Source: Nonomuraea helvata
GTDB taxonomy: Bacteria; Actinomycetota; Actinomycetes; Streptosporangiales; Streptosporangiaceae
Reading direction: 5' to 3'
Assembly: GCF_039535785.1 (NCBI RefSeq)
Contig: NZ_BAAAXV010000009.1
Coordinates: forward strand, 2,232,001 to 2,296,000
DNA: 64,000 nt
The position numbers were made by a program, and so were the translations under genes. Position 1 is the stretch's first letter; each line of letters starts with the position of its first letter. The notes under the pieces are model-generated. The model saw only the letters and a program-made list of their open reading frames with translations, ran no database searches and was not told the origin of the DNA. This document shows, one piece after another, positions 19,205 to 27,344 of the stretch.

Positions 19205-20268
19205 AGGTCAGCCTGCTCCTCACCTCGGCGTACGCCATGCGCGGCGACGTGCGCGCCGCGCTCAACCTGGCCGGCGCCCTGTCCGAGCGGCACGACGTCG
19301 AGGTGATCAGCGTACGGCGGCAGAAGGAGAAGCCGTTCTTCCCCGTCGCGCCCAGGGTGGCCATGCGCAGCGTGATCGACGTCAGGCCGGGCGTCAGGCA
19401 CCTGCTCCCACGCGGACAGGTACGCACGGAGGTGGCGCTGTGGCGGCTGCTGCGCAACCTCAAGTCCGACGTGCTGATCACCACCAGGCCGGGGCTCGGT
19501 GTCCAGGCCGCCAGGCACGCCCCGCGCGAGACCCTGAAGATCGCCAGGGAGTGGGGCAGGCCCGTCGTGCCAGGGCCGGTGAAACGCCTCTATCCGCGCC
19601 TGGACGCCGTCGTGACGGCCACCGAGTCGGCCGGTGAGGAGTGGAGCAAGCTGCTCACCGACGGGCCCGCCGTGCACTCCGTGCTGGACGCGCTGCCCGA
19701 CGGCCCGTGGCCCCGCTCGCGCATGGACAACAGGATCGTGGCGGCCGGCGGGCGGTGGGTGCCGGTCAAGGCGTACGACCGGCTGATCAGGGCGTTCGCG
19801 ATCGTGGCGGACAAGCGGCCCGACTGGCGGCTGCGGCTGTACGGCGGCGGCCCGGAGGAGCGGCGGCTGCGCACGCTGGTCCGCGACCTCGACCTGCACA
19901 ACCACGTCTACTTCATGGGCATGACGCCCGACCTGGCGGGCGAGTTCGCCAAGGCGTCGATCGTGGCCACCACCTCGCGCACCGAGGACCTGGGCATGGC
20001 CGTGCTCGAGGCCATGGGCTGCGGGGTGCCCGTGGTGGCCTTCGAAGGGGCCAGGGGGCCGGAGGAGTTCGTGGCGACGGGCTACAACGGCGTGCTGGTG
20101 CCCGAGACCCAGGACGAGCTGGAGCTGTTCGCGGCGGCTCTGCTGGCGCTGATCGACGATGAGCGCAGGCGGCGCTCCCTCGCGGCGGGCGCACTTGACA
20201 CCGCGGTGCGCCACGCGGCCGGCGAGGTGGCCGAGCAGTGGGAGAAACTGATCACAGACCTCCGCTGA
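19201..20268 (+). CDS. Glycosyltransferase family 4 (GT-B)
   Basis: 355 residues. The C-terminal Rossmann domain has GGRWVPVKAYDRLIRAF, LYGGGPEERRLRTLV and the GT4 E-X7-E region in SRTEDLGMAVLEAMGCGVPVVAFEGARGPEEF, which binds the sugar nucleotide. The N-terminal acceptor domain is shorter than average and may begin MKVSLLLTSAYAMRGDVRAAL. It is cytosolic or peripherally membrane-bound. The acceptor is unknown. ATG 19201 overlaps the upstream gene's TGA. Confidence 0.9.
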   Translation: MKVSLLLTSAYAMRGDVRAALNLAGALSERHDVEVISVRRQKEKPFFPVAPRVAMRSVIDVRPGVRHLLPRGQVRTEVALWRLLRNLKSDVLITTRPGLGVQAARHAPRETLKIAREWGRPVVPGPVKRLYPRLDAVVTATESAGEEWSKLLTDGPAVHSVLDALPDGPWPRSRMDNRIVAAGGRWVPVKAYDRLIRAFAIVADKRPDWRLRLYGGGPEERRLRTLVRDLDLHNHVYFMGMTPDLAGEFAKASIVATTSRTEDLGMAVLEAMGCGVPVVAFEGARGPEEFVATGYNGVLVPETQDELELFAAALLALIDDERRRRSLAAGALDTAVRHAAGEVAEQWEKLITDLR

Positions 20269-20342
20269 TAGGCGCACACATCGCTGCCTGTGGCTGGTCG
20301 CTGGACGCGCCCAGCCATATCTGTTCCGGGTACCGTAGAACC

Positions 20343-20624
20343 ATGCATGGGTACAGCGGGGACAAGCAGGCATATCTGACGCGTCTCAGGCGGATCGAGG
20401 GTCAGATCAGGGGCCTGCAGCGCATGGTCGATGACGACGCTTACTGCATCGACGTGCTCACCCAGGTCTCCGCGGCCACGCGGGCGCTCCAGGCGGTGGC
20501 GCTGGGGCTGCTGGAGGAGCACATCTCCCACTGCGTCGCGGATGCGATCAGCAGTGGCGGGCCGGAGGCCGACGCGAAGGTCAAGGAGGCTTCGGCGGCC
20601 ATCGCGCGCCTCGTCCGCTCTTAG
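20343..20624 (+). CDS. CsoR/RcnR-type metal-sensing repressor
   Basis: A 93-residue all-helical repressor (DUF156 family): YLTRLRRIEGQIRGLQRMVDDDAYCIDVLTQ then EEHISHCVADAI. The Cys-His-Cys ligand set C35, H60, C64 matches Cu(I)-sensing CsoR. ATG 20343 is preceded by a GGGTACC element that may be part of its operator. No copper exporter or chaperone gene is adjacent, so the regulated target must lie elsewhere; a persulfide-sensing CstR-like role is an alternative. Confidence 0.88.
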   Translation: MHGYSGDKQAYLTRLRRIEGQIRGLQRMVDDDAYCIDVLTQVSAATRALQAVALGLLEEHISHCVADAISSGGPEADAKVKEASAAIARLVRS

Positions 20625-20649
20625 TCCTCCTGGAGAACGACACCGTCGG

Positions 20650-20715
20650 CGCGATTGACTAGTTATAGGAAACCCCGGAAACCTGTTAACTAGGTCCCCG
20701 GGGCTAGTAATCGCG
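20650..20715. terminator. Nested inverted repeats between convergent genes
   Basis: CGCGATT-G-ACTAG (20650-20662) pairs with CTAGTAATCGCG (20704-20715) apart from one bulge, enclosing a second CCCCGG/CCGGGG hairpin. CGCGATTGA also recurs directly at about 20712. It lies between the csoR-like gene and a small gene on the opposite strand, so a bidirectional terminator is the simplest reading. Confidence 0.45.
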
Positions 20716-20724
20716 ATTGATCCT

Positions 20725-20886
20725 TCAGCGGCTCGCCGAAGTCCGCAATCCGAGCGCGTCGTCGAGTTCGTCCAAGGTCAGCCGCCGCTCGCTGACAGCC
20801 ACGGCCGTGAGCACCTCGGCGTAGAGCGCAATCTCGTCCAACGCGACACGGTCGTGGACCCGAGAGTCCAGGTCGTCGTGCCCCAC
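20725..20886 (-). CDS. Small hypothetical acidic protein
   Basis: A 53-residue frame whose GTG start at 20886 has a GGAAGGA-type ribosome site. The core DEIALYAEVLTAVAVSERRLTLDELDDALGL looks like two amphipathic helices plus a short helix. I have the impression of a recurrent actinobacterial small-protein type that begins with an L-Y-x-x-V helix, but I cannot name it. A longer frame from GTG 20913 is possible. Confidence 0.5.
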   Translation of the reverse strand: MGHDDLDSRVHDRVALDEIALYAEVLTAVAVSERRLTLDELDDALGLRTSASR

Positions 20887-21099
20887 CGCGTCGTCCTTCC
20901 TTCCGCAGCCCACACCCTCTACGAGGTTACGGCGGCGTGCCTTCTGGCGACATGGCCCATCGGAGTCATTCCTTTCCGATCCTCCTAGGCACCGTGAGGA
21001 TCATTTCCCGAAGCGGAGATCACAATTCGGCGAATTACCTGAGCCTCGAGTGACAGAACGATATGGGGGGAGTAAGGGAGAAATAACGGTATTTGTGGT

Positions 21100-22575
21100 T
21101 TAGGTGAGGTCTGTGTGGTTGTCGTCGCGTTCGTGGACGACTCTCCGTACGAGCGCCGTCTGCCCGGCCAGTCCGCTCTGCGGCACTTTGGCCCCCGTCA
21201 GCCTCTCCCACGCGAGGCCGGTGGCGTACGCGGCCCCCAGCACGGCCGCCGCGCTCGCCCGGTCGGGCGGCGCCACCTCCAGGGTCGGCGCGGGCTTGGT
21301 GAGCACCCTGCCCGGCACCGGGAATCCCTCGGGCTCGGTCGACTCGCTCGCGGAGGTGCCGGTGAGCCCGGCGCGGTCCAGCTCCCCGTACGCGTGCCTG
21401 AGCCGGTGGTCCAGCCGGGCCGGCAGCGTCCCCTTGGAGTCGGACAGATCGGCCAGGAACGTCGCGGCGGCCATGGGCGGGTCGGGCATGAAGGCCAGCG
21501 CCTCCACCAGGTCGTAGACGGCGTGTGAGAAGTGCGCCGCCACGTCGTTCTCGACGAGCAGGGCCCGGCACAGCCGCCGCGGGCAGCGTTCCAGCCACTC
21601 CGCGCGCAGCGCCTCGGCGTCCATGAGGGCGTGTTCATGGTCGCGCTCGCACGGGGCTCCGCTGGTCACGCAAGCTTCCGCTCTCCGCCCCAGGCTCGCC
21701 GCACATGTCTGATGGTCGCGCTCGCACGGGGCTCCGCTGGTCACGCAAGCTTCCGCTCTCCGCCCCAGGCTCGCCGCTCCGAGGTCGAGCCCCGGCTGCC
21801 GCAACAGGGGCTCGACCATCGTGAGCAGCGCCAGCGCCCGCGGCCTGAAACGGGTGTCGGACATCAGGATCTGAGCCGTGTCGGCCATGATGGCGGCGAG
21901 CCTCAGCGCGGCGCGCGGGTGGCCCGCCTGCCGCCGCTCGGCCACGAGCGTGACGAGATCCAGCAGTGGCGGCGCCGGCAGCCAGCGCACCCATTCGTCG
22001 CCCGGCAGCGGGCGGCGCAGGTATTCGCCGAACACGGTGATCAGCCGCTCGTTGCCGTCGAACGCCGGCGCGTACGCGCACCACATGATCGTGCCCCAGA
22101 TGGCCGCCACCGTGCTCGGCACGTCGGAGGCGAAGATCTCATCGAAGGCCGTCAGCGGGTAGTCCAGCTCCGACTTGCGCCCGCTGGCCCGCAGCAGCAC
22201 CCTGAGCCGCTCGGTGAGGCCCTCCGGTACGTCCGGGCCGATGAACGCCTGGGTGGAGCCCGGCTCGGCGTGGAAGTCGGGTCCGTACGGGATCACCTCA
22301 GGAGGCAGCTCCGCCGCCGGGTGCCGTACCTGTCGCGCCCGTACGCCCCTCGGGGGCGGCGCGAGGTACCAGCGGCCGTCGGCGGGGTCGTGCAGGTGCC
22401 AGCGCGCGTGCGTGCCGAAGAGCCACCGGTCGCCATCTGGGGTCACAAGTATTCTGGCGGCCAGTACGTGGGCGCGATCAGGCGCCGAAAGCCCTTGCCA
22501 GCGCGGGTCCGCGACCATCGCGCGGACCTGGGCCTCGGCAGAAGTGAACGCATCCCAGGGTCGCACGGGCGTCAT
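21100..22575 (-). CDS. Hypothetical protein with a duplicated in-frame insert
   Basis: About 491 residues with no recognised family. The N-terminus (PWDAFTSAEAQVRAMVADPRW, then WLFGTHARWHLHDPADGRWYLAPPP) looks like a small domain with repeated Trp. The rest is helix-rich. Around residues 290-340 the peptide ASLGRRAEACVTSGAPCERD occurs twice, 25 residues apart, from a 66-bp sequence duplicated with 75-bp period. That stretch differs in composition from its surroundings, so it looks inserted. ATG 22575 is preferred because GGAGG lies just upstream, though at a long spacing; ATG 22608 is an alternative. Confidence 0.7.
   Translation of the reverse strand: MTPVRPWDAFTSAEAQVRAMVADPRWQGLSAPDRAHVLAARILVTPDGDRWLFGTHARWHLHDPADGRWYLAPPPRGVRARQVRHPAAELPPEVIPYGPDFHAEPGSTQAFIGPDVPEGLTERLRVLLRASGRKSELDYPLTAFDEIFASDVPSTVAAIWGTIMWCAYAPAFDGNERLITVFGEYLRRPLPGDEWVRWLPAPPLLDLVTLVAERRQAGHPRAALRLAAIMADTAQILMSDTRFRPRALALLTMVEPLLRQPGLDLGAASLGRRAEACVTSGAPCERDHQTCAASLGRRAEACVTSGAPCERDHEHALMDAEALRAEWLERCPRRLCRALLVENDVAAHFSHAVYDLVEALAFMPDPPMAAATFLADLSDSKGTLPARLDHRLRHAYGELDRAGLTGTSASESTEPEGFPVPGRVLTKPAPTLEVAPPDRASAAAVLGAAYATGLAWERLTGAKVPQSGLAGQTALVRRVVHERDDNHTDLT
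21637..21777 (-). repeat. Tandem 66-bp repeat inside a coding region
   Basis: Two identical 66-bp copies (21637-21702 and 21712-21777) are separated by 9 bp, giving a period of 75 bp or 25 codons. The reading frame is preserved. A HindIII-like AAGCTT lies in each copy, rare in such GC-rich DNA. Confidence 0.9.
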
Positions 22576-22619
22576 CGTACTTGGTCGCCTCCGATCATCC
22601 ATCGGCATTTCACGGCAGA

Positions 22620-23531
22620 ATGTCCGCTATGAGGGGGAAGGTGGCGGGGGTGCTGACAGTCGTCGGTGCGCTCTCCGCCTGCGGCGTGACCACGTCCGCA
22701 CCGCCGTCCCCGACCGGACCAGGGGTGCTCACCCTGGACAGGGCCCAGCCGCCGACGCCCGGTGGCGAGGTGGGCGAGGCCTCGACGGAGTTCCAGAGCG
22801 CGGCGGACATGTCGATGTGGACCAAGCTGAGCGACACGGAGAAGGACGTCGACAGGATCGCCAAGCTCGACGTGAACAAGACCGTGAAGGGCTCGCTGTA
22901 TCTGGAGCCCAGGACCTCGACCTGGTTCGACGGCTTCCGCGGCCCTTTCGTCTATCAGGAGCTGGCGGGGGACATCCTCATGTACGCCCGGGTCAAGGCC
23001 GAGGGCGGCAAGGGCGGTCAGCCGGAGCGGAAGTTCTCGCTCGGGGGTCTGATGGCCCGTGAGCCCGGCTCGTACGCCAAGCCCAACTGGGTGTCGGTCA
23101 CCACCGGCACGGCCGACGAGAGCGGCCAGGTCGAGGTGAAGTACACCCAGGACGGCAGCTCCAAGCCCCAGGAGCTGGCCGTCAAGGCCGGGTGGGTGGA
23201 CCTCGCGCTCGGCAGGGTCGGCCGCGCCTTCGTCGCCCTCTACCGGGAGGACGGCGGCGTGTGGAAGGTCGGCCGGCGCTGGCCGTCCAACCTCCCCGAC
23301 GTGCTCCAATGGGGTGTAACCGCCTATACCGACTGGGACAGCTATAACGTGCTCAAGAAGGACGCGACCAAAGCCAACGCCAAGCAGATCAAGGGGGTAC
23401 CCGACCTGAAGCTGACTGTGGATTTCGTCCGTTTCCTCCGGCCCGAGCTGCCCGAGTACGCCGACCCGCTCAACACCGCATCGGTGTCGGACGAGGTCCT
23501 GATCAAAGCGATGACGCCTGCCGGTGCCTGA
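22620..23531 (+). CDS. Lipoprotein, possible concanavalin/LamG-like fold
   Basis: 303 residues with a signal peptide and lipobox (VVGALSAC), so predicted to be anchored outside the membrane. After a Pro/Ser-rich stretch the body (TEFQSAADMSMWTKLSD, STWFDGFRGPFVYQELAGDILMYARV, SLGGLMAREP, WVSVTTGTA, FVALYREDGGVWKVGRRW) resembles DUF1349-type LamG-like domains that bind carbohydrates, but I am not certain. ATG 22620 or 22629 could start it. Its 3' end overlaps the convergent carbonic-anhydrase-like gene by 29 bp. Confidence 0.65.
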   Translation: MSAMRGKVAGVLTVVGALSACGVTTSAPPSPTGPGVLTLDRAQPPTPGGEVGEASTEFQSAADMSMWTKLSDTEKDVDRIAKLDVNKTVKGSLYLEPRTSTWFDGFRGPFVYQELAGDILMYARVKAEGGKGGQPERKFSLGGLMAREPGSYAKPNWVSVTTGTADESGQVEVKYTQDGSSKPQELAVKAGWVDLALGRVGRAFVALYREDGGVWKVGRRWPSNLPDVLQWGVTAYTDWDSYNVLKKDATKANAKQIKGVPDLKLTVDFVRFLRPELPEYADPLNTASVSDEVLIKAMTPAGA

Positions 23532-24033
23532 GCGCCTTGGCCATGTAGTTGTCCGGCGTGCGGGCGAAGGAGGCCCGATCGTCGTCGGTGAGCTCGCGTA
23601 CGATCTTCCCGGGCACACCGGCCACCAGCACGCCGGACGGGATCCGCTTGCCCGGGCCGACGAGCGCTCCGGCCGCCACCAGAGTGCCCGCGCCGATGCG
23701 GGCGCCGCCCAGCACGATCGCGCCGATGCCGATCAGCGCGCCCGACTCGACGTGGGCGCCGTGGACCATGGCCTTGTGGCCCAGGCTGACCCGGTCCTCC
23801 AAGATCGCGGGCTCGCCCGGATCGGCGTGCAGACAGGACAGATCCTGTACGTTGCACTCTTCCCCGACCTCTATCCGCTCATCGTCCCCTCTGAGAACGG
23901 AGCCGTACCAGATGCTGGACGCCCGTCCCACGCGCACGCTGCCGACCACCACGGCGCCAGGGGCTATGTACGCCTCAGGGTGTATGTCCGGGACTGCGCC
24001 GTTATCCAACGCTGCAATGTACATCCGAGACAT
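23503..24033 (-). CDS. Gamma-class carbonic anhydrase-like acyl/hexapeptide protein
   Basis: About 176 residues of left-handed beta-helix with hexapeptide repeats. YIAPGAVVVGSVRVG, SSIWYGSVLRGDDERIEVGEECNVQDLS and the zinc ligands in CLHADPG and SLGHKAMVHGAHV match gamma carbonic anhydrases (YrdA/PaaY group). Typical members are trimeric; many lack strong carbonic anhydrase activity. Start 24033 (MSRMYIAAL) is picked because the family begins just before IAALDNGAVPDIHPEA; a more upstream start adds an unrelated Cys-rich stretch. Confidence 0.85.
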   Translation of the reverse strand: MSRMYIAALDNGAVPDIHPEAYIAPGAVVVGSVRVGRASSIWYGSVLRGDDERIEVGEECNVQDLSCLHADPGEPAILEDRVSLGHKAMVHGAHVESGALIGIGAIVLGGARIGAGTLVAAGALVGPGKRIPSGVLVAGVPGKIVRELTDDDRASFARTPDNYMAKALRHRQASSL

Positions 24034-24176
24034 CGTAATTCCAGGTCCGGCTAAGGCGTTCCGGTTGCGGACGTGGGCAGATGGCAGGAAAGTCGTTTCC
24101 TGACGTCTCGTCGTCAGACCCTCACAAGCCGCGCAGTTTTCCCCCGCCTCACGCAAACCACCATTAGGTAGCCCCC

Positions 24177-25160
24177 ATGATGAACCAGCACGAGAGCATT
24201 CCCGATCTGATGCAAGAGGACACCTTCGAAGTCGTGATGCGCGGTTACAACCGCCGTCAGGTCCACGACTACATGATCCGCACCCGTAACCAGATAAGGG
24301 ATCTGGAAGAGCGGCTGGCGCGGGCCATCGACCAGGCAGAGCAGGGCCGCATCGAGCTGGCGGAGGCCAGGCGGCGCATGGTCGAGACGCCGCAGAACTA
24401 CGAGGACCTCAGCCCCAGGCTCGCCCAGATCCTCCGGCTCGGCGAGGAGGAGGCCGCGGCCAAGCGGGAGGACGCCGAGGCCGAGGCCGCCAGCGTGCGC
24501 GACGCGGCCAAGTCCGAGGCCGAACGGCTCCTGACCAGCTCCCGTGAGACCGCCGACAAGATCCTCACCTCTGCCCAGGCGGAGGCGGAGCGCCGGGTGA
24601 ACGAGGCCACGCAGGCCGCCGAGGGGATGCTGGCCCAGGCGGGCACGGACGCGGAGGAGCAGCTCGCGGCCGCCCGCACGGAGGCCGAGGACCTGCTGCG
24701 CGAGTCGCGCGCCGAGTCCGAGCGCCTGATCACCGCCGCCCAGGCCGAGTCGGAGCAGCTCGTGCAGTCCGCCAACGCGCAGGCCGACAAGCTGGTGTCG
24801 GAGGCGCGTGACGAGTCCGAGGCCATGCTCACCTCCGCACGCCAGCGCACCGCCGCACTGGACGAGCAGGCGGGGCGGCGGGTCGAATACCTGACCAACA
24901 CGCACACGGAGGTCGTGCGGCGGCTGACCGAGATCGGCTCCGTCCTCGGCGACCTCATGCGCAAGGAGTCGACGGCCGGGGCGCTGATCCCGGAGACCGC
25001 CACGCCTCCTGCGTCGCCCCAGGACGACGTGCGGGTCATCGTGGACCCGGACGTGGACACGGGCGGGGACCCGGACGAGACGGTCAAGCTCAAGGTCGAG
25101 GGGGACGTCTCCGAGGACACCGACGTCCACGTCGTCCGGCTGACGGAAGTCCACAAGTAA
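24177..25160 (+). CDS. DivIVA-like coiled-coil protein
   Basis: About 327 residues. The N-terminal motif TFEVVMRGYNRRQVHDYM is the DivIVA/Wag31 lipid-binding start. A very long Ala/Glu-rich coiled coil follows (about 45-270), with repeated A-x-x-E-A-E segments, then an acidic tail rich in D, V and E. The layout resembles Streptomyces Scy/FilP-type or SepF-neighbour coiled-coil proteins that organise polar growth. Start ATG 24177 or 24180. It is followed by two strong hairpins between convergent genes. Confidence 0.82.
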   Translation: MMNQHESIPDLMQEDTFEVVMRGYNRRQVHDYMIRTRNQIRDLEERLARAIDQAEQGRIELAEARRRMVETPQNYEDLSPRLAQILRLGEEEAAAKREDAEAEAASVRDAAKSEAERLLTSSRETADKILTSAQAEAERRVNEATQAAEGMLAQAGTDAEEQLAAARTEAEDLLRESRAESERLITAAQAESEQLVQSANAQADKLVSEARDESEAMLTSARQRTAALDEQAGRRVEYLTNTHTEVVRRLTEIGSVLGDLMRKESTAGALIPETATPPASPQDDVRVIVDPDVDTGGDPDETVKLKVEGDVSEDTDVHVVRLTEVHK

Positions 25161-25352
25161 CCCCGGCCACCCGCTCCGACGGCACCTTGCCCCGGGGCGC
25201 TACGCACGCACGGGATGCCGCCCCGCGCGGGGGCCCTGACCACCCGCCCCGGGGCGGCGTGTCACGCGCGGCTGGAGGGCCGCAGAGCGGGGCCGGGTCC
25301 GGGCGTGTGCCTGAGGGAAGCGTGAGGGCCAGCCGTGTGGCAACGGGGCGGG

Positions 25353-25391
25353 GCGGAAGCCTCCGCCCCCGATAGGGTCGGAGGCTTCCGC
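25353..25391. terminator. Terminator hairpin 1
   Basis: A perfect 13-bp stem (25353-25365 with 25379-25391) and a 13-nt loop, downstream of the DivIVA-like gene. There is no T-run. It could act on both converging transcripts. Confidence 0.8.
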
Positions 25392-25417
25392 GATCGTGGC
25401 CCCTCCTGCATTTGGGG

Positions 25418-25460
25418 GCCCGGTGCCGGGGCCGCCGAGACGCTGGACCCGGCACCGGGC
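25418..25460. terminator. Terminator hairpin 2
   Basis: A second perfect 13-bp stem (25418-25430 with 25448-25460), 17-nt loop, 34 bp before the end of the minus-strand small gene. Together with hairpin 1 it isolates two converging operons. The rest of the 25161-25493 interval shows nothing else. Confidence 0.8.
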
Positions 25461-25493
25461 TGCTTGTGGACGCCGGCCGCGTAACGGCCTGCG

Positions 25494-25736
25494 TCAGGGA
25501 GGGGCGGGCCCCGCTTGCCAGGGGTGCTGCTCGCCGGCCCGCCTCTCCTGGTCCCGGAGCTGGTCGCGCAGACCGTCCGGGTCGTCCGCGTCGATGGTCA
25601 TCGCACATCCGGCAGCGTGCTGCGCCGCGCTGAGCGGATGGTGTCTCGTGGCCCACCAGCGGCCCGCGTCGCTCCGCCAGATGGTCCACTGGGGGTACTC
25701 CCGGGCGATCTCGGCAAGATGCCGATCAAAGGACAT
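25494..25736 (-). CDS. Small Trp-rich hypothetical protein
   Basis: 80 residues starting MSFDRHLAEIAREYPQWTIWRSDAGRWWATR, with five Trp in the first third and a charged, Gln/Arg-rich C-terminus. I recognise this as a recurrent actinomycete small protein found near GntR or XRE regulators, of unknown function. A GGAAGG site precedes ATG 25736. It is 120 bp downstream of the gntR gene on the same strand, so probably co-transcribed. Confidence 0.6.
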   Translation of the reverse strand: MSFDRHLAEIAREYPQWTIWRSDAGRWWATRHHPLSAAQHAAGCAMTIDADDPDGLRDQLRDQERRAGEQHPWQAGPAPP

Positions 25737-25856
25737 TGCTGTCCGCCTTCCCGGGCCCAGGCGAGGTTCCATCTCCTTCGAAGATGAGGCACTTCTCTAG
25801 AGAATTCAATGATCGAGATGGACAGGTCAACCTATCGCTTGACAGATGCTCTTGAA

Positions 25857-26609
25857 CTAGGCGTCGAAGTCGTACTGGAGTACGTACGCCGCCGAGTCGA
25901 GCACCATCTCGTTGAGCTCGACGGGCAACCCGCCCGACGTGTACGCGGTCCTGGCGATCACGATCACCGGGGTCCCGCCGGGCAGGTCGAGCAGCGCGAT
26001 CTCGCGTGGCGTCGGCATGCGGGCGCGCACCTCCTCGGTGAAGTGGGCAGGAGGGACGCCGAGGTCGCTCAGCCTGGCGTAGACGCCGCCCGGGCCGGTG
26101 TCAGCGAGGGTGATCGCGCTGCCTTCGACCAGGTGCGCCGGGAAGTAGGAGGTGGCCAACTGCACGGGCCTGGTGTCGACCGAGTAGCGGCGCCGACGTA
26201 CCCATACCTCGCCGCTCTCCAGGACGCCCGCCACCTCCTCGGCGGCCCGCTCCAGAGCCACCTCCACCCGGTCCACCGTGAAAGGCCGGCCCCGCGTGTC
26301 CGCATCCCAGATGGCCCGGCCCTGACCCCACTGCTCTCGTGACAGGCGGCGTGAGCCGTGCCTGCGTATCGGTTTGAACAGCCGCACGTAAACCCCCGAA
26401 CCTCGTTTGGGTACCGCCAGCCCTTCATTGATCAGTACGGCAAGCGCCTGCCTGGCGGTGGCTCGTGCGATTGCGTATTCGGCCATCAGCGCGTTCTCGC
26501 CCGGTAGTCGGTCCCCGTCGCGCAGTTCGCCGGACAGGATCCGGGCGCGGAGACCATCGGCGATGCGGCGATAGATAGGGGGCTCGTGGGGTACCGGGGA
26601 TTCAGACAC
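25857..26609 (-). CDS. GntR/HutC family regulator with UTRA domain
   Basis: 250 residues. The N-terminal winged helix (IADGLRARILSGELRDGDRLPGENALMAEYAIARATARQAL) is classical GntR. The C-terminal UTRA ligand domain runs about 95-250 with a signature YFPAHLVEGSAITLADTGPGGVYARL. GTG 26609 has a GAGGGTGATC site. Ligands of this class are sugars or amino-acid derivatives; none can be inferred here. The regulated target is not obvious, because flanking genes are a small Trp-rich protein and VanZ-like protein. Confidence 0.92.
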   Translation of the reverse strand: MSESPVPHEPPIYRRIADGLRARILSGELRDGDRLPGENALMAEYAIARATARQALAVLINEGLAVPKRGSGVYVRLFKPIRRHGSRRLSREQWGQGRAIWDADTRGRPFTVDRVEVALERAAEEVAGVLESGEVWVRRRRYSVDTRPVQLATSYFPAHLVEGSAITLADTGPGGVYARLSDLGVPPAHFTEEVRARMPTPREIALLDLPGGTPVIVIARTAYTSGGLPVELNEMVLDSAAYVLQYDFDA

Positions 26610-26761
26610 TATTGATCACCCTCTGTCACCAACCAGGTTGTGGCGTCTCCAGAGAACTTGCCCCGTCTTGTCCACGATCGCACAGATAGAAAGCTTGGTC
26701 GTGGGCTTCTTTTGAGCGGATCGTGCCCGAGTGGTGAATTCGACGGGGTTTTAGCAGACCG

Positions 26762-27304
26762 TTACCGTGGAACGGTCTCAGCCGGTATTCGAACGGCCCA
26801 CCAGCGGCGAGTAATCAGGGCAAAGATCGCAGCGCCTGCGGTGTTCAGGAGGACGTCGTCGACGGACGAGAAACGACCCAATCGCAAGACGTACTGAAGG
26901 ACTTCGACGATGACCGAAAATGCGGCCGCGACCGCCGCAACGCGCGCCGTCGAGGACATCGCGCGACTGCGTACCGGCAGCAGCGCGCCCAGCGCGGCGA
27001 ACACCAGCAGATTGCCCCCGACCTGCACGAACACCGCCTCCCACGGCGCTGTGACCAGGTCGGCAAGGTCGGTGAACGGGATGAGACCGACTCCTGTCTG
27101 ACCGCTCGACGGCGTGAGGGTCATCCAGATCCACGGAGCCGTGCCGACCACTATGCCGATGTCGGCGATCGCCGTGCGCAGGGGAGCCGGATGGCCGGCG
27201 CGGACGCGGTGGCGGAAGAGAAGCAGGATTGCTAGCAAGGCGACAGGAAGTGCAAACGTACCAGCAATAATGACGGTTCCCCACAATTCCCACGTCCGCG
27301 CCAT
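26762..27304 (-). CDS. VanZ-like membrane protein
   Basis: 180 residues with four to five hydrophobic helices: TVIIAGTFALPVALLAILLLF, IADIGIVVGTAPWIWMTL, FVQVGGNLLVFAALGALLPV, and a last pair. The motif GNLLVFAALGALLP and SSVDDVLLNTAGAAIFA are hallmarks of VanZ/teicoplanin-resistance-associated proteins. In resistance gene clusters VanZ lowers teicoplanin binding; for stand-alone genomic copies the role is unknown. No van genes are adjacent. Confidence 0.85.
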   Translation of the reverse strand: MARTWELWGTVIIAGTFALPVALLAILLLFRHRVRAGHPAPLRTAIADIGIVVGTAPWIWMTLTPSSGQTGVGLIPFTDLADLVTAPWEAVFVQVGGNLLVFAALGALLPVRSRAMSSTARVAAVAAAFSVIVEVLQYVLRLGRFSSVDDVLLNTAGAAIFALITRRWWAVRIPAETVPR

Positions 27305-27344
27305 CCGACCATGATGGCGATGATCCAGGGGTACCGGAAGCTGT

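Noticed and set aside
26762..27304. Glycopeptide resistance cluster
   Set aside because: Only a VanZ-like protein is present; no vanHAX or VanRS genes.
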